DNA of 64,000 nucleotides from Aureimonas frigidaquae (GCF_001463905.1 NZ_BBWR01000008.1:1-64000), one strand, 5' to 3'; shown: positions 32,939 through 42,285, numbered from the stretch's first letter. Program-made: numbers and translations. Notes: generated by a model not told the origin, from the letters alone.

Positions 32939-33954
32939 TCGGCGTTCCAGCCTTCGACGTAATCGTTGGTGTAGGCGGCGGTGATGTCGGGCAGGGGGCC
33001 CTTCAGCGCGCCGGTCGCAACCTGTGCTTCCTGCCAGAGCTCCCAGTGGCGGGGCGGCTGGTAGCCGAAGCCGTGGCTCATGTCGAAGGGCGTCACACGG
33101 TCCCGCATCGTCTCCAGGAGCGCGCCGGCAAGGGCCGTGTCCTCGCCTTCCTGGGGGTTGGCGGCCGTCGTATGCTCCAGGACCTTCTGCGTATTGGCCG
33201 GATCGAGCCCGAAGCGCGTTCCCTTGACCATGGCGCGCCCGAAGCCCTCGATCACTGGCTTGTTGGCCTCGAGATAGGTGCGGGTGACGGCCCAGCCATT
33301 GCCGAAATAGGCAAGGAACTCTTCCGGCGTGATCTCCCGAAGGTCGATGCCGCGCGCCTCGATGATGGCTGCGTCGGCCACTGCCGCGGCATAGGCGTCG
33401 ATCTCTTCGTTCATGAAGGCCGCGACGGCGGTCCCGCCGTCGCCCACGGTCAGGAATTCGTAATCCGTCCCTTCCTGCATGCCGTGGCTGGCCAGGATGG
33501 CGCGCGTGAAGCCGACTTCCGCCCCGTCCGCCGTTCCGACGCCGATGCGCTTGCCCTTGAGTTGCGAAGGGTCGGTGATCTCCGCTTCGTCCCGCACCAC
33601 GAGCCCGAAGACGCTTTTCGGCCAGTAATTGTAGATGAAGACGACATCCTCGCCCCGCTCACGCGCAGCCAGGAGCGGGCCGGGGCCTGGCTGGCCGATC
33701 TGCGCCTGCCCCGCCACGAGGGTCTGCAGGACGGATGCCGAGCCGTTCACCGCTTCTACGGTCACGTCCAGGCCTTCTTCGGCAAAGTAGCCCTCCGCCT
33801 CTGCGACATGCAGCGGGAAGATGTTGAGCGCGGACGGGTTCGGCACGACGACCGTGATCGGCGTCAATTCCTGTGCCCCGGCGCTGCCCAGAAGAGCGGC
33901 GGATGCAAGAAGCCATGCGCCGGCCAGTGGCCGGACACTCGTAAGTCGCAGCAT
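32935..33954 (-). CDS. ABC transporter substrate-binding protein (NMT1/THI5-like)
   Basis: A secreted 339-residue binding protein: signal peptide (about 1-27, LLASAALLGSAGA) and an NMT1/SsuA-type fold, seen in ALNIFPLHVAEAEGYFAEEGLDVTVE, VLQTLVAGQAQIGQPGPGP, DPSQLKGKRIGVGTADGA and YLEANKPVIEGFGRAM. The ATG at 33954 is used because GGGGAGG lies 8 bases before it. It heads the ABC operon. Relatives bind sulfonates, taurine or thiamine pyrimidine; the ligand here cannot be told. Confidence 0.9.
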   Translation of the reverse strand: MLRLTSVRPLAGAWLLASAALLGSAGAQELTPITVVVPNPSALNIFPLHVAEAEGYFAEEGLDVTVEAVNGSASVLQTLVAGQAQIGQPGPGPLLAARERGEDVVFIYNYWPKSVFGLVVRDEAEITDPSQLKGKRIGVGTADGAEVGFTRAILASHGMQEGTDYEFLTVGDGGTAVAAFMNEEIDAYAAAVADAAIIEARGIDLREITPEEFLAYFGNGWAVTRTYLEANKPVIEGFGRAMVKGTRFGLDPANTQKVLEHTTAANPQEGEDTALAGALLETMRDRVTPFDMSHGFGYQPPRHWELWQEAQVATGALKGPLPDITAAYTNDYVEGWNAE

Positions 33955-34098
33955 GTTGATAGTCCTCCCCAGACCCGTTTTCCCGGGTTCCGACAAGAAC
34001 GCTACCACAGGCTTTATGCATGAAAAGGCATAGGGAGCCCGAAAATATATGTTCTGTGCTGTCTTGCTGTGTTGCAGCAGCGGGCTCGGGCCGCGGAA

Positions 34099-34114
34099 GC
34101 CTTGTAATTAAGGC
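34099..34114. promoter_or_regulatory. Perfect inverted repeat in the ABC/SDR intergenic region
   Basis: GCCTTGTAATTAAGGC, a 5-bp arm palindrome with a 6-base centre, lies between the divergent ABC operon and the SDR gene. Its size and AT centre suit an operator of the GntR regulator encoded by the operon. A second, weaker pair TATGC/GCATA lies near 34015-34032. Function is inferred. Confidence 0.4.
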
Positions 34115-34242
34115 ATTCAACATCAGGATAGTCCGCGATCGAGGTCAATCACAAAAATGTATAGTGCGGCGCAATGTAGATATTTGGTTGTGGCCGAGGC
34201 GTGGCTGGGGTTCAATTTGCCGTAAACAGGGGGAGGGGCGGC

Positions 34243-34968
34243 ATGAAGATCGCAGTGGTGACTGGCACAACGGCCGGTTTGGGGATGGCGCTGGCGCGGG
34301 GGCTTATCGCAGCGGGTTACAGGGTCCTGGGGGTGTCCCGTAGCGCGGTGCCGGCCGATTGCCCGTGGGAGGGCGTGTCCTGCGACCTGACAGAGCCTGG
34401 CTTCGGGACGGCGGTCATCGTCGATTGGCTCGCCGCCCTGCCATCGGACAGCGTGGAGGATGCGCTCCTGATCCTCAATGCCGGTACGGCGGACCCGATC
34501 GGGGCAGTCGAGGCGTTGTTGCCGGAAGAGCTTCAGCGCCATGTCACATTGAACCTGACGGCGCCGATGGCCTTGACGGGCGCCTTCCTGAAGGCGACGG
34601 CCGATTGGCCGGCGGAGCGGCGCATCCTGGCGATTTCGTCCGGGGCTTCGCGGCGCGCCACGCCCTATTGGAGCGCCTATACAGCCAGCAAGAGCGGGCT
34701 CGACGGCTTCGTGCGCGCCGTCAATGCCGAATATGCCGGCCGCACGTCGGGGCGCGCCAGCGCTGTCGCACTGGCACCGGGCGTGATCGATACCGCCATG
34801 CAGGCCGGAATCCGCGCCAAGGATTTTCCCACTGTGGATCGCTATCGCGGGCTGAAGGAACGGGGCGAACTCTGGACCCCGGATGAGGCCGCCGGCCGTA
34901 TCCTCGCCTACTTGAGCAAACCCGGCTTCGGCTCCGTCGAACTCGACGACGTGCGCAACTACGCCTGA
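34243..34968 (+). CDS. Short-chain dehydrogenase/reductase
   Basis: A 241-residue SDR: nucleotide motif VVTGTTAGLGMALARGL (the Gly-rich T-G-x3-G-x-G turn), LNAG at about 84-87, the catalytic serine in ISSGASRRA and the Tyr-Lys pair in YWSAYTASKSG. It resembles sepiapterin reductase or benzil reductase-type enzymes, which reduce carbonyl groups with NADPH. GGGAGGGG precedes the ATG closely; the frame is open 14 codons earlier but that part has no SDR features. It is divergent from the ABC operon, so a linked role is possible but unproven. Confidence 0.88.
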   Translation: MKIAVVTGTTAGLGMALARGLIAAGYRVLGVSRSAVPADCPWEGVSCDLTEPGFGTAVIVDWLAALPSDSVEDALLILNAGTADPIGAVEALLPEELQRHVTLNLTAPMALTGAFLKATADWPAERRILAISSGASRRATPYWSAYTASKSGLDGFVRAVNAEYAGRTSGRASAVALAPGVIDTAMQAGIRAKDFPTVDRYRGLKERGELWTPDEAAGRILAYLSKPGFGSVELDDVRNYA

Positions 34969-35118
34969 GGCTGTCGCCAACCCATGGGCGGGCGCGGCGC
35001 AACGCGGCTTTGCGCCGGACGGGCTTTTGTGTCACAGGACGCGCAGTTCCGTCCGAGTTGGCACGCGCGCCGCGCCGCGCCCTCGGCACGATAGTCAATC
35101 CATTGGACGACGTGCCCC

Positions 35119-35859
35119 ATGAGCAACGACACCTTCATTCGTGAAGTCAACGAGGAAATCCGGCAGGAGCGCATGCGGTCGATCTGGAGGCGCTACGGCG
35201 TCGTGATCATCGCGCTCGTGGCCGCCATCATCCTCGGCACGATCGCCTATGTCGTCTGGGACCGGATCGCGGCCGAACGTGCCGCCGCCGACGGCGACCG
35301 GCTCATCACCGCACAGGCCCTGATCGAGAAGGGTGACTTTGCCGGAGCGGAGGCGGCGCTGGCCGAACTCGCCGATTCCGGCACGGCCGGCTATCCGTCC
35401 CTTGCAAGGATGCAGCTTGCGGGCACGCGCCAGCAGGCCGGGGACCTTGCCGGCGCCGTGGAAAGCTACGATGCCGTCGCGGCCGATGGCAGCGCCCCGC
35501 GCGCCCTGCGCGATATCGCCGCCATCCGGGCCGGCTACATCCTGGTCGACACCGGAACGCCGGACGATGTCCGCCGCCGTGTCGAGCTTCTGTCCGCCGA
35601 GGACGAGCCGATGCGCCACCCCGCCCTGGAGGCCATCGGCCTGTCCTTGTGGAAGGCCGGCCAGGTCGAGGAGGCCGCGCCCTTCTTCGACCAGCTCGCG
35701 GACGACTTCGCCACGCCGCCGGCGCTCGCCGAACGCGCGCGGATGATGCAGGAACTGATCGAGGCGCGCACCGGCGCCGCCGCGCCGGCGGGTGACCCTG
35801 CCGCGCCCACCGCCCCGGCGACGGGCGAGGCGCCCGCGCCCGCGGACGGCGCACAGTAA
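35119..35859 (+). CDS. Membrane-anchored TPR protein (YfgM-like)
   Basis: A 246-residue protein with one N-terminal transmembrane helix (about 27-48, GVVIIALVAAIILGTIAYVVW) after a charged cytoplasmic head, then TPR-like helix pairs in the periplasm (about 60-210) and a low-complexity Ala/Pro tail. The arrangement matches YfgM/BamB-neighbour proteins, which bind the Sec translocon and periplasmic chaperones. As in many bacteria it lies directly upstream of der (45-bp gap), probably as one operon. Confidence 0.87.
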   Translation: MSNDTFIREVNEEIRQERMRSIWRRYGVVIIALVAAIILGTIAYVVWDRIAAERAAADGDRLITAQALIEKGDFAGAEAALAELADSGTAGYPSLARMQLAGTRQQAGDLAGAVESYDAVAADGSAPRALRDIAAIRAGYILVDTGTPDDVRRRVELLSAEDEPMRHPALEAIGLSLWKAGQVEEAAPFFDQLADDFATPPALAERARMMQELIEARTGAAAPAGDPAAPTAPATGEAPAPADGAQ

Positions 35860-35904
35860 CGCTGCCACTCAACGCCGCCCATCAACGCCGGGGAGAAGAC
35901 GCCC

Positions 35905-37314
35905 ATGGTCACCATCGCCATTATCGGCCGGCCCAATGTCGGCAAGTCGACCCTGTTCAACCGTCTCGTCGGCAAGCGGCTGGCGCTGGTGGACGATCGC
36001 CCCGGCGTGACCCGCGACCGGCGGGAGGGCGACGCGCACCTTCTCGATATCGAATTCAGCGTCATCGACACGGCCGGCCTGGAAGAGGCCGGCGGCGAGA
36101 CGCTGGAAGGGCGGATGCGCGCGCAGACGGAGGCGGCCATCCGCGAAGCGGATCTGTCGCTCTTCGTGGTGGATGCCAAATCCGGCATGACGCCGCAGGA
36201 CACCCATTTCGGTGAGCTGCTGCGCCGCGGCGGCCGCCCGGTCGTGCTTGTGGCCAACAAGGCCGAAGCGCGCGGATCGGATGTCGGCTTCTACGATTCC
36301 TTCGCCCTTGGCCTGGGTGAGCCCGTGGCCATTTCGGCCGAGCATGGCGAAGGCATGGGGGATCTGCGCGACGCTATCGTCGCCGCGCTCGGGCCGGATG
36401 CCTTCGACGTGGACGTTGTGCCGGAAGCGGAATCGAATGTCGACGTGACGCTCAATGAGGATGGCGAGCCCGTCGAGAGCTACGACGCGACGAAACCCTT
36501 GAACATCGCCATTGTGGGCCGCCCGAATGCCGGCAAGTCCACACTCGTCAACCGCTTCCTCGGGGAAGACCGGCTGTTGACTGGCCCGGAAGCCGGCATC
36601 ACGCGTGATTCCATCTCGGTTTCCTGGGAATGGCGCGGCCGACGGATCAAGATGTTCGACACGGCCGGGCTGCGCCGCAAGGCCAAGGTCCAGGAAAAAC
36701 TGGAGAAGCTGTCCGTCGCCGATGCGATCCGGGCCATCAAGTTCGCCGAGGTCGTGGTGGTCGTCCTGGACTGCACGGTGCCGTTCGAGCGCCAGGACCT
36801 GCAGATCGCCGATCTGATCGAGCGCGAGGGGCGGGCGCCGGTGCTGGCCTTCAACAAATGGGACCTTGTCGAAAACCGCCAGGAGGTCCTGGCCGACCTT
36901 CGTGAGAAGACCGAGCGCCTCCTGCCGCAGATGCGCGGCGTCAAGGCGGTGGCGATCTCGGGCGAGACGGGCGAGGGGCTCGACCGGCTGATGAAGGCCA
37001 TCGTCGATACGCATGAAACCTGGAACCAGCGCGTCTCGACCTCGCGGCTCAACCGCTGGCTGGAGCGGGTCGTGGCGCATCATCCGCCGCCGGCCGTGGC
37101 CGGGCGGCGCATCAACGTCAAATACATGACGCAGATCAAGACGCGGCCGCCGACCTTCATCGTCTCGACCTCGCGTCCCGAAGCGCTCGGCGCCGCCTAC
37201 ACACGCTACCTCGTCAATGGCCTGCGCGAGACGTTCGGCCTGGCCGGGGTGCCGATCCGCCTGCATCTGCGCAAGCCGGACAACCCCTATGCCGGGCGCC
37301 GCAAGCGCTTCTGA
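35905..37314 (+). CDS. der: Ribosome-associated GTPase Der (EngA)
   Basis: A 469-residue double GTPase needed for 50S subunit assembly. The first G domain shows [14 protein letters not shown] (about 8-21) and [10 protein letters not shown]; the second shows [14 protein letters not shown] (about 201-214), [11 protein letters not shown] and NKWDLVE. The C-terminal KH-like domain runs from about 370 to the end ([15 protein letters not shown], the family PP-T-F). It is downstream of the TPR gene and about 70 bp upstream of the SleB-type gene. Confidence 0.98.
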   Translation: MVTIAIIGRPNVGKSTLFNRLVGKRLALVDDRPGVTRDRREGDAHLLDIEFSVIDTAGLEEAGGETLEGRMRAQTEAAIREADLSLFVVDAKSGMTPQDTHFGELLRRGGRPVVLVANKAEARGSDVGFYDSFALGLGEPVAISAEHGEGMGDLRDAIVAALGPDAFDVDVVPEAESNVDVTLNEDGEPVESYDATKPLNIAIVGRPNAGKSTLVNRFLGEDRLLTGPEAGITRDSISVSWEWRGRRIKMFDTAGLRRKAKVQEKLEKLSVADAIRAIKFAEVVVVVLDCTVPFERQDLQIADLIEREGRAPVLAFNKWDLVENRQEVLADLREKTERLLPQMRGVKAVAISGETGEGLDRLMKAIVDTHETWNQRVSTSRLNRWLERVVAHHPPPAVAGRRINVKYMTQIKTRPPTFIVSTSRPEALGAAYTRYLVNGLRETFGLAGVPIRLHLRKPDNPYAGRRKRF

Positions 37315-37386
37315 CAGGCCCTGTTAACGGCTCGCTAAGGTTAATGAAGGATGATCATCGCCGGATAGAACAAGCCGGAGATGGTC

Positions 37387-38496
37387 ATGGGGCGTGCGTG
37401 CGGACGGGGTCACGGGCAGGGGAGCGTGCGCCGCCTTGCGGCCGGCCGGCATGCTTTCCGCCTGGCAGCCGGCCTTCTCGTCGCCTGTGCCGGCGTGCTC
37501 GCGACGGAGCGGCCCGTCGCCGTTTCGGAGCGCGGCGAGCTGCCCTTCGAGCTGGCGCGCGCGGCCTTTGCCGCTGCCGAGCGCATCGAGATCGGCGAGC
37601 GTGCCGCCGCCATGCGCCCGGTCTCGCAACCGGCCGAACGCGGCGGGCGCGTCCTGTCACGCTACGCGCAACTCAAGCAATTCTCGACAGGGCGCATCGC
37701 CCGGTCGGGCCCCCGCCTGTCCGGCGAGATCGCCGAAGGCGACTTGACCATGCTGACGGCCATGTCGGGCCTTCCGGCCGACTACGCGGTGGAGACGGCA
37801 TCCCTGTCGCGCTTCGAAGGCTCCGGCAACCCCTTGCGCGATACGGTCGACACGCAGATGGCGATGATCGATGAAGACGAGGCCGTGACCCCGGTGGCCA
37901 ATGCGCCGCAGGACGGGCTCGAACTTGCCTATGCGCCGGCGTCCGGCCCCAGCGCATCATCCCGCTTCAACGCGCTGCTCAAGCCCACGCCGCCGCCGGT
38001 GGCGGACGAGACCTTCGCCTTCGTTCCGCCGATCGGCGACGACGATCATGCCTGGGCGGCGACGCCCCTGCCGGCCGAGGCCTTCGGCAGCGCGGAGCAG
38101 ACCTGCCTTGCCACCGGAATCTACTTCGAGGCGCGGGGCGAATCCGAGCGCGGACAGGCCGCAGTGGCCCAGGTCATCCTGAACCGGGTCCGCAATCCGA
38201 CCTATCCCGATACGATCTGCGGCGTGGTGTATCAGAACCGCCACTGGCGCAACCGGTGCCAGTTTTCCTTCGCCTGCGATGGGCGGCCCGACCGCATCAC
38301 CAACAAGCGCGCCTATGAGCGGGCCGAGCGGATCGCCATGGCGGTCACGACCGGCCAGACCTGGCTGCCGGACGTCGGGTCGGCGACCCATTACCACGCC
38401 ACCTATGTGCGCCCACGCTGGGCGCGCACCATGGAAAAGGTGGAAAAGATCGGGCTTCATGTGTTCTACCGGACCGAGCATGGCGGCTGGCGCTGA
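37387..38496 (+). CDS. SleB-type cell wall hydrolase
   Basis: A 369-residue secreted protein with a C-terminal Hydrolase_2 (SleB) domain, seen in CLATGIYFEARGESERGQAAVAQVILNRVRNPTYPDTICGVVYQN (about 235-280) with the catalytic glutamate in YFEARGE, and HYHATYVRPRWA near the end. The N-terminus has a hydrophobic signal/anchor (about 25-40, LAAGLLVACAGVLA). The middle (about 50-230) is poorly conserved and probably unstructured. GGAG lies 6 bases before the ATG used; a second ATG two codons earlier is possible. It may remodel peptidoglycan during growth; the exact bond cut is unknown. Confidence 0.87.
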   Translation: MGRACGRGHGQGSVRRLAAGRHAFRLAAGLLVACAGVLATERPVAVSERGELPFELARAAFAAAERIEIGERAAAMRPVSQPAERGGRVLSRYAQLKQFSTGRIARSGPRLSGEIAEGDLTMLTAMSGLPADYAVETASLSRFEGSGNPLRDTVDTQMAMIDEDEAVTPVANAPQDGLELAYAPASGPSASSRFNALLKPTPPPVADETFAFVPPIGDDDHAWAATPLPAEAFGSAEQTCLATGIYFEARGESERGQAAVAQVILNRVRNPTYPDTICGVVYQNRHWRNRCQFSFACDGRPDRITNKRAYERAERIAMAVTTGQTWLPDVGSATHYHATYVRPRWARTMEKVEKIGLHVFYRTEHGGWR

Positions 38497-38523
38497 GCCG
38501 CGCCACAGGGCGGAGGACGCAGC

Positions 38524-38916
38524 ATGAGCGACAATGGCGGCAATTCCCCCGGCCAGGGGCCCGATCGGCACCGTGATTCCTCCGCCCAAGCGCCGGACTG
38601 GCAGGATCGGCGCGACCGCCTGTCCGAACGGCTGGATGCCGCCCGCGCCCGGCAGACCCCGCCGCCCTCGGCCCTCGCGCCGCGCGGCGGACTGTCCGGC
38701 ATGGCCGCGGGCCTTAGAATCGCCTCCGAGTTCATTGCGGGCGTCGTCGTCGGCGCGCTGATCGGCTACGGAATCGACTATGCTTTCGACACGCGACCCT
38801 TCGGCCTGATCGTGTTTCTGCTGCTCGGCTTCGTCGCCGGCGTCTCCAATGTCATCCGATCGGTCGGAAAGGACAAAAAAGCGGCGGATTCCGGCATGGA
38901 GGATGCCGGCAAATAG
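38524..38916 (+). CDS. atpI: ATP synthase protein I (AtpI)
   Basis: A 130-residue small membrane protein at the head of the F0 operon: charged N-terminus, then two hydrophobic helices (about 70-90 IASEFIAGVVVGALIGYGIDY and 96-113 LIVFLLLGFVAGVSNVI), the AtpI/FliP-type pair. AtpI helps assemble the c-ring in some bacteria. It follows the SleB gene by 27 bp and is followed by atpB after 176 bp. Confidence 0.9.
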   Translation: MSDNGGNSPGQGPDRHRDSSAQAPDWQDRRDRLSERLDAARARQTPPPSALAPRGGLSGMAAGLRIASEFIAGVVVGALIGYGIDYAFDTRPFGLIVFLLLGFVAGVSNVIRSVGKDKKAADSGMEDAGK

Positions 38917-39092
38917 GCGAAGGGAGTTGCGAAGCCGTGCTTGTGACGCTATGGCAAGGTCGCCCGCACGGAGGCTGAGCTGTAAGCCCCAGGCCGAAAG
39001 CCGATACGAGCACCGCCCGTGACCACACCGGACGATTGGGGCAGGGCGATACCGCGCGTATCGCATTGCCTGAGCGACAAAGGACCAGAAGC

Positions 39093-39842
39093 TTGGCGAA
39101 CGATCCGCTTCATCAATTCGTGATTTCTCGGCTCGTGCCGATCGAGATCGGTGGGCTCGATCTTTCCTTCACCAATTCCTCCCTCTTCATGGTGGTGACG
39201 GTTGCCGTGGCCTCCGGCTTCCTGTGGGTCGCCACGAGCGGCCGCGGCCAGATCCCGACCCGGACGCAATCCGTGGCGGAGATGGCCTATGAGTTCATAG
39301 CCAACATGTTGCGGGATTCAGCGGGCGCGAAGGGCATGGTGTTCTTCCCGCTCGTCTTCTCTCTCTTCATGTTCGTGCTGGTGGCGAACCTGCTCGGCAT
39401 GTTCCCCTATTTCTTCACGGTGACGAGCCATCTCATCGTGACCTTCGGCCTCGCCATGCTGGTGATTGCGACCGTTGTGATCTACGGCATCTCCAAGCAT
39501 GGGCTCGGCTGGTTCAAGGTCTTCGTGCCGTCGGGCGTCCCGGCGGCGGTGGTGCCTTTCGTGGTGGTGATCGAGGTCATTTCCTTCCTCTCCCGCCCGA
39601 TCTCGCTGTCCATTCGTCTCTTCGCAAACCTCCTGTCGGGCCATATCGCCCTCAAGGTGTTTGCCGGTTTCGTGGTGTCCCTCGGCTCGTTGGGCGCCAT
39701 CGGTATTGCAGGCGCGATCCTGCCGCTGCTCATGACCATGGGCCTGACCGCGTTCGAGTTCCTCGTCGCGTTCCTGCAGGCCTACGTGTTCGCGGTGCTC
39801 ACCTGCATGTATCTCAACGACGCGGTTCACCCGCATCACTGA
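39093..39842 (+). CDS. atpB: ATP synthase F0 subunit a
   Basis: A 249-residue proton-channel subunit with five to six transmembrane helices. The essential arginine is in [14 protein letters not shown]. The stretch [22 protein letters not shown] is the usual second-helix block. A TTG at 39093 is taken as start because AAAGGA lies 8 bases before it and the resulting MANDPLHQF matches relatives; the frame is open to an ATG at 39036, but that extension is charged and unlike the family. The operon atpI-B-E-F'-F is separate from the F1 genes, as usual in alphaproteobacteria. Confidence 0.96.
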   Translation: MANDPLHQFVISRLVPIEIGGLDLSFTNSSLFMVVTVAVASGFLWVATSGRGQIPTRTQSVAEMAYEFIANMLRDSAGAKGMVFFPLVFSLFMFVLVANLLGMFPYFFTVTSHLIVTFGLAMLVIATVVIYGISKHGLGWFKVFVPSGVPAAVVPFVVVIEVISFLSRPISLSIRLFANLLSGHIALKVFAGFVVSLGSLGAIGIAGAILPLLMTMGLTAFEFLVAFLQAYVFAVLTCMYLNDAVHPHH

Positions 39843-39901
39843 GAAAGTCCGGTTCCCTCACAGGATCGCGATGCATCCGGTGGGGAAACTTTGAGAATAC
39901 G

Positions 39902-39937
39902 GACCATCCGGCAGTTCACGAACCGGTCCGGATGGTC
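39902..39937 (+). other. Hairpin in the atpB-atpE intergenic region
   Basis: GACCATCCGG (39902-39911) and CCGGATGGTC (39928-39937) form a perfect 10-bp stem with a 16-base loop, about 70 bp before atpE. No T run follows, so it is more likely an mRNA-processing or stability element that favours atpE (the c subunit is needed in many copies) than a terminator. Confidence 0.6.
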
Positions 39938-40006
39938 TAGAACCCCTTCGACTTTCGCGGCCACGGTCGCGGATTTTTCCCGCACGATCCAAAACAGGAG
40001 TTTCAC

Positions 40007-40231
40007 ATGGACGCGGAAGCCGCTCGCTACATCGGTGCTGGTCTCGCCTGCTTCGGCATGGCCGGTACGGCCCTCGCCCTGGGCAACATCTTCTCCAGCT
40101 TCCTTTCGGGCGCCCTGCGCAACCCGTCGGCAGCCGATGGCCAGTTCGGCCGTCTCGTGTTCGGCTTCGCCGTGACCGAAGCGCTGGGCATCTTCTCGCT
40201 CCTGGTCGCGCTTCTTCTCCTCTTCGTCTAA
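40007..40231 (+). CDS. atpE: ATP synthase F0 subunit c
   Basis: A 74-residue proteolipid with two hydrophobic helices joined by the polar loop RNPSAADGQ. The proton-binding carboxylate is Glu58 in FAVTEALGIF; a glycine-rich first helix (IGAGLACFGMAGTALALGNIF) faces it. Ten or more copies form the rotor ring. Its high copy need fits the hairpin just upstream. Confidence 0.97.
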   Translation: MDAEAARYIGAGLACFGMAGTALALGNIFSSFLSGALRNPSAADGQFGRLVFGFAVTEALGIFSLLVALLLLFV

Positions 40232-40309
40232 GTCAATCTGGACGAGGATTGTGCTTCCGGCCGCCTTGCCTTGATCGAGGCGGCCGGCTCGTATGGACCG
40301 GGGTGAGAG

Positions 40310-40921
40310 ATGTTCATCAGCCAAGCCTATGCACAGACGGAAGGCCAGCCGGCCGGCAACCCGCCGCTCGATTCGGGCCCGACGCCTCCGACGCCGGAGG
40401 CCGAGTTCCTGGAAGGCCACGAAGTGCATGAATCCGCGGGTTTTCCCCCGCTGGAAACCGAATTCTTCGCATCGCAGATCCTGTGGCTGGCGATCTCCTT
40501 CGGCATCCTCTACCTCATTCTCTCGCGCACCATCGTGCCGCGCCTCGCAGGCGTGATCGAAGGGCGGCGGGACAGGATCGCGGCCGATCTCGAAGCGGCG
40601 GAGCGCATGCGCACCGATGCCGACGAGGCGCAGGCCGCCTATGAGCAGGAACTGGCGGAAGCGCGCGAGCGGGCCCACGCCCTGAGCCAGACGGCCCGTG
40701 ACGAGGCGCGCCAGAGCGCCGAGGACGAGCGTCGGCGCAACGAGGCCGAACTCGAGGCCAAGCTCGATGTCGCGCAGGCGCGTATCGCCGATATCAAGGC
40801 GAAGGCGCTGGCCGATGTCGGCACGATTGCCGAAGAGGCTGCCCAGGCCATCCTGACGGAACTGACCGGCAAGGACATCTCGCAGGAAGATGTTGCCAAC
40901 GCCGTGCGCGAATCTCGCTGA
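40310..40921 (+). CDS. atpF': ATP synthase F0 subunit b'
   Basis: A 203-residue peripheral-stalk subunit: an N-terminal extension of about 45 residues rich in proline, one transmembrane helix (about 55-75, SQILWLAISFGILYLILSRTI), then a long alanine/glutamate/arginine helix for the stalk. The extension before the membrane helix marks the b' type of alphaproteobacteria. It pairs with atpF just downstream (15-bp gap). Confidence 0.93.
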   Translation: MFISQAYAQTEGQPAGNPPLDSGPTPPTPEAEFLEGHEVHESAGFPPLETEFFASQILWLAISFGILYLILSRTIVPRLAGVIEGRRDRIAADLEAAERMRTDADEAQAAYEQELAEARERAHALSQTARDEARQSAEDERRRNEAELEAKLDVAQARIADIKAKALADVGTIAEEAAQAILTELTGKDISQEDVANAVRESR

Positions 40922-40936
40922 CGGAGGGCGGAACAC

Positions 40937-41419
40937 ATGGCTTTCGACGCAACTTTCTTCGCCCTCGTCGCCCTTATCCTGTTCTTCGTGCTCCTGTGGT
41001 ACCTGAACGCCCATCGCTCGATCGCCCGTTCGCTGGATGACCGCGCCAAGCGCATCCAGGTCGAGATCGACGAAGCGCGGGAGCTGAAGGAAGAGGCCAA
41101 GCAGCAGCTTGCCGAATATCAGCGCCGCCGCCGCGAGGCGGAGGTCGAAGCCAGGGACATCGTGGCCGGCGCCCGCCGCGAGGCCGACGCCATCGTCGCC
41201 GAGGCGCGGACCAAGACTGAAGAATACGTCGCGCGGCGCACGACGGCGGCCGAGCAGAAGATCGCCCAGGCCGAGGCCGATGCCATCGCCGAGGTGCGCT
41301 CCTCTGCCGTCAACATCGCCGTTGCCGCGGCAGAGCGCATCATCCGTGACAAGAACCTCGGTTCCGATGCCGGCATGACGCAATCCTCGATCAGTGAGGT
41401 TCGCCGTCGTCTGAACTGA
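40937..41419 (+). CDS. atpF: ATP synthase F0 subunit b
   Basis: A 160-residue stalk subunit with a short N-terminal transmembrane helix (about 5-25, TFFALVALILFFVLLWYLNAH) and a charged coiled-coil region (about 30-160, DEARELKEEAKQQLAEYQ). With b' it links F0 to F1. A perfect terminator hairpin follows its stop by 23 bp, closing the operon. Confidence 0.94.
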   Translation: MAFDATFFALVALILFFVLLWYLNAHRSIARSLDDRAKRIQVEIDEARELKEEAKQQLAEYQRRRREAEVEARDIVAGARREADAIVAEARTKTEEYVARRTTAAEQKIAQAEADAIAEVRSSAVNIAVAAAERIIRDKNLGSDAGMTQSSISEVRRRLN

Positions 41420-41442
41420 CGATCGCGACCCATCGACCGAAA

Positions 41443-41478
41443 CGCGAAAAGGGCGGCCTTCAAGCCGCCCTTTTCGCG
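41443..41478. terminator. Terminator closing the F0 operon
   Basis: A perfect 15-bp stem (41443-41457 with 41464-41478) with loop CTTCAA; the A run on one side and T run on the other make it active in both directions. Confidence 0.93.
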
Positions 41479-41586
41479 TCCGCACCTTCGGCACCCGCAT
41501 CTGATCCAAGTCTGGAATGATTCCGGCCTTGGTGTCTTCTTCACATCGAAATGCTAGGCTTCCTGCCGGATGCCATCGGCGGAAGG

Positions 41587-42285
41587 ATGACGGATGTGAA
41601 TGCGAGCGTGCCAGTCCTTGCGACGATGATACTCTTCGTCGGCTCCCATCTCCTCCTGTCCCACCCCTTGCGGCAGCCGCTGGTCGCGCGGCTTGGAGAG
41701 CGTGGATTCTCGATCCTCTACGCTCTCGTCGCCTTCGCGACGCTCGGCGGCGTCATCCTTGCCTATCGCGCCGCGCCACCGACGCCGCCTATGTGGGTCG
41801 TCGGTGATGGGCTCTGGGCCCTCGCCACGGTGATCATGCTGATCGCCTCTGTCTTGCTCATGGGCTCGCTCGTGCGCAATCCGGCGCTGCCGGGTGGCCA
41901 GGCGGCCGGACGTGCCGAGGCGCGGGGCGTGTTTGCGGTGACGCGGCATCCGATGATGTGGTCCTTCGCCCTCTGGGGGGTCGCCCATATCCTCGTCTTC
42001 CCGGTGGCGCCGAATATCGTCCTGTGCCTTGGCATCATCATGCTGGCGCTGGTCGGCTCGGCTCTGCAGGATCGCAAGAAGATGGGCCAGGACCCGAATG
42101 GCTGGCAGGCCTGGGAAGCGCGCACGAGCTACTGGCCCTTCGCATCCATCCTCGACGGCCGAACCCGCCTCGGCGGCTTCGGCGGCCACGCCCTTGGCGG
42201 CGGCATCGTCGTCTGGCTCGTGGCCACCTGGGCGCACATACCCTTGAGCGGTTGGGCGGCCGGCATCTGGCGGTGGATCGTCTGA
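41587..42285 (+). CDS. NnrU-family membrane protein
   Basis: An inner-membrane protein of about 232 residues with six hydrophobic segments (ATMILFVGSHLLLS, YALVAFATLGGVIL, LWALATVIMLIASVLLMGSL, MMWSFALWGVAHILVF, IVLCLGIIMLALVGSAL and HALGGGIVVWLVATWAH). GVFAVTRHPMMWSF is the hallmark of the NnrU/isoprenylcysteine methyltransferase-like fold. NnrU is linked to nitrite and nitric oxide reduction in some rhizobia; no such genes are nearby. The start is uncertain: ATG at 41587, but GTG at 41596 is best placed after GGAAGG, and an ATG at 41551 is also in frame. Confidence 0.82.
   Translation: MTDVNASVPVLATMILFVGSHLLLSHPLRQPLVARLGERGFSILYALVAFATLGGVILAYRAAPPTPPMWVVGDGLWALATVIMLIASVLLMGSLVRNPALPGGQAAGRAEARGVFAVTRHPMMWSFALWGVAHILVFPVAPNIVLCLGIIMLALVGSALQDRKKMGQDPNGWQAWEARTSYWPFASILDGRTRLGGFGGHALGGGIVVWLVATWAHIPLSGWAAGIWRWIV

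Noticed and set aside
41521-41586. Extended N-terminus of the NnrU protein from 41551
   Set aside because: The extra residues carry no membrane helix and the best-placed binding site is further in, so the shorter start was used, with uncertainty noted.
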